Source: Arthrobacter sp. MA-N2 (GTDB lineage Bacteria; Actinomycetota; Actinomycetes; Actinomycetales; Micrococcaceae). Taken from it: a stretch of 64,000 nt of DNA. Under the pieces are notes generated by a model. The model did not search any database. It saw only the letters and a list, made by a program, of their open reading frames with translations, and had not been told where the DNA came from. The stretch covers positions 632,618-696,617 of the forward strand of contig NZ_KI912156.1 of the NCBI RefSeq assembly GCF_000517125.1, read 5' to 3'. Made by a program: the position numbers and the translations under genes. Shown piece by piece: positions 63,051 through 64,000 of the stretch; the first letter of the stretch is position 1; every line of letters starts with the position of its first letter.

Positions 63051-63183
63051 GTTTCCAACATGTTAACTGCGGTGGGAAAACGTGGTCCGGAATTTCTCAG
63101 TGAAATCTTTATGAATGACTCGCCTAAATGAATTCCCTGCCGTATTTTTGATACATGAAGTGAATGCTTGTGACCGGCATCAC
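63051..63183 (+). promoter_or_regulatory. Amine-locus promoter module, copy 3 (reads right)
   Basis: GTTTCCAACATGTTAA at 63051-63066, an extra GTTTCCGAAT just upstream, then GGGAAAACGTGGTCC, AATTTCTCAGTGAAAT, AAATGAATTCCCTGCCGTA and GTGACCGGCATCAC (63170-63183). It precedes the second amine oxidase by ~620 bp. Confidence 0.8.
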
Positions 63184-63269
63184 GCCAGGTCTCGGCTTGA
63201 AAAAGGCATCTGAAACGTCATCGGGCACCGAGAAACGCCGGCTACTTGGTTTGAAAGGAATTGATCAGC

Positions 63270-63422
63270 ATGACACGAGAACAAGCCTTTGCCGGCTGCC
63301 CCTCGGACTCGTACGTGGAGTTCTACGGGGGCCAGTGGCTGGTCATCCCGTTTGCGCCTGTTGAGCAGCCATCCTTTTTTAGCTGCTTGCCTGGGCGTAG
63401 ACAGGATACTCGTAGCTCGTAG
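63270..63422 (+). CDS. Possible 50-residue protein
   Basis: ATG 63270 with AAAGGAA ten bases upstream opens a 50-codon frame, MTREQAFAGCPSDSYVEFYG then GQWLVIPFAPVEQP, with protein-like composition. It lies between module copy 3 and the second amine oxidase. No counterpart is seen downstream of copy 2. Family not recognised. Confidence 0.35.
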   Translation: MTREQAFAGCPSDSYVEFYGGQWLVIPFAPVEQPSFFSCLPGRRQDTRSS

Positions 63423-63803
63423 CAGAGCTTGACCGACCCTCTGGAAATAGAGGATGTCGGGGTTTGCAGACGATTCATCTAGGACCCCAATCGGGTTTCT
63501 GAGGTAATCTTCAGCGCAATATCATATGCACCAAGGTGCAATTTCGTATACCCAAAAAAGCTGTCCCATATCCACCAATAAAGCAGTCTCCTATGCACCA
63601 AAGATGGACGGTTCTGACAATCCAAGAACCTTTTGTGTCTATTGGTCCCGCAACGGTGACTCCGCTTACCAGACCAGGCACGAGGTCCGGGCAGGGCGTG
63701 GGTGGGTCAACAACTCCGTGCCTACACTCTCGGCTTCTCCGAAGCCGGTTTCCGGAGTACTTGGGGATCCTCATCCTGAACAGGACCAATCAAGGAGATA
63801 ATC

Positions 63804-64000
63804 ATGACTATCAGCAGTGAAGCTCAAGCCGTTGTTGGGACGGCGCATCCGTTGGATCCGTTGTCGCGGGCGGAGATTTCCCGTGCGGTTTCGATTTTGA
63901 AGGAGGGGCCGGCTGCGGGGGAGTCGTTCCGTTTTATCAGTGTTGAGTTGCGTGAGCCGTCCAAGGCGGATTTGCGTGGTGGTGTGCAGGTGGCGCGTGA
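63804..64000 (+). CDS. TPQ copper amine oxidase, second copy (5' part only)
   Basis: The frame from ATG 63804 (MTISSEAQAVVGTAHPLDPL) with AAGGAG ahead runs off the right edge after 65 codons. From 63844 onward it is identical base for base to 53456-53612 of the first copy, while its first ~40 bases and upstream region differ. The catalytic residues lie outside the window. Its position behind module copy 3 puts it in the same regulon. Confidence 0.88.
   Translation, partial: MTISSEAQAVVGTAHPLDPLSRAEISRAVSILKEGPAAGESFRFISVELREPSKADLRGGVQVAR

Noticed and set aside
63527..63600. TGCACCAAGGTGCA and nearby tatgcaccaa repeats before amine oxidase 2
   Set aside because: Short and degenerate; no equivalent upstream of amine oxidase 1 and no riboswitch fold evident.
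1..64000. CRISPR arrays, prophage or integrative-element genes
   Set aside because: No regularly spaced repeats, cas genes, integrase with attachment sites, or phage structural genes were seen.

Overview
The window is chromosomal DNA of a high-GC Gram-positive actinobacterium. Gene content and order (pstSCAB with a PhoP-type box, disA/radA, ureABCEFGD plus a nickel permease, a SulP-carbonic anhydrase fusion, the long actinobacterial MalQ, Lsr2, TPQ copper amine oxidases) fit Arthrobacter or a close Micrococcaceae relative. The genus is an inference from content, not a database result.

The first ~38 kb is mostly ordinary chromosome. 1-4.1 kb is a small acid/aromatic catabolism locus (MHS transporter, FAH-family hydrolase, SnoaL-like protein) divergent from a PucR-type regulator. 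4.2-11.2 kb holds disA, prfC, radA and a FUSC-like membrane protein. 11.3-17.3 kb is phosphate uptake: pstS-pstC-pstA-pstB, then a convergent Pit transporter with its DUF47 partner. tRNA-Lys, a CoA transferase and DedA follow. The urease operon with its nickel permease (20.8-27.1 kb) is followed by a PHP-domain protein and the SulP-carbonic anhydrase fusion, then malQ, a lactonase, three aldo-keto reductases and an XRE regulator. Long palindromes, each of a different sequence, sit in several gene junctions (6.6, 8.6, 33.2 and 35.2 kb).

From ~39 kb the DNA becomes accessory. It contains an intact IS3-family element with a probable -1 frameshift heptamer, a second insertion sequence with paired repeats at both ends, a CoA transferase, a lone DUF1508 protein, gene remnants (6-phosphogluconate dehydrogenase, DUF5134, amino-acid permease, Gfo/Idh/MocA oxidoreductase), an Lsr2 silencer, and a biogenic-amine utilisation locus. 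That locus comprises a LuxR-type regulator fused to a degenerate histidine-kinase core, a Met-rich DUF5134 membrane protein, two APC permeases, an IclR regulator and two TPQ copper amine oxidases (53.4 kb, and 63.8 kb running off the right edge).

The most striking signal is a ~130-bp promoter module present three times: reading left at 52.4 kb toward the permease and DUF5134 genes, and reading right at 53.0 and 63.1 kb, each ahead of an amine oxidase. It carries a GTTTCCAACATGTTAA box, two further conserved blocks and a GTGA-N6-TCAC palindrome, and it defines a small regulon. The first amine oxidase and the GAPDH and phosphofructokinase genes behind it carry six net +1 frame disruptions within 2.4 kb. 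The two amine oxidase copies are identical over at least 157 nt with an abrupt edge. This suggests either recent conversion plus decay, or unpolished consensus in a near-identical repeat.
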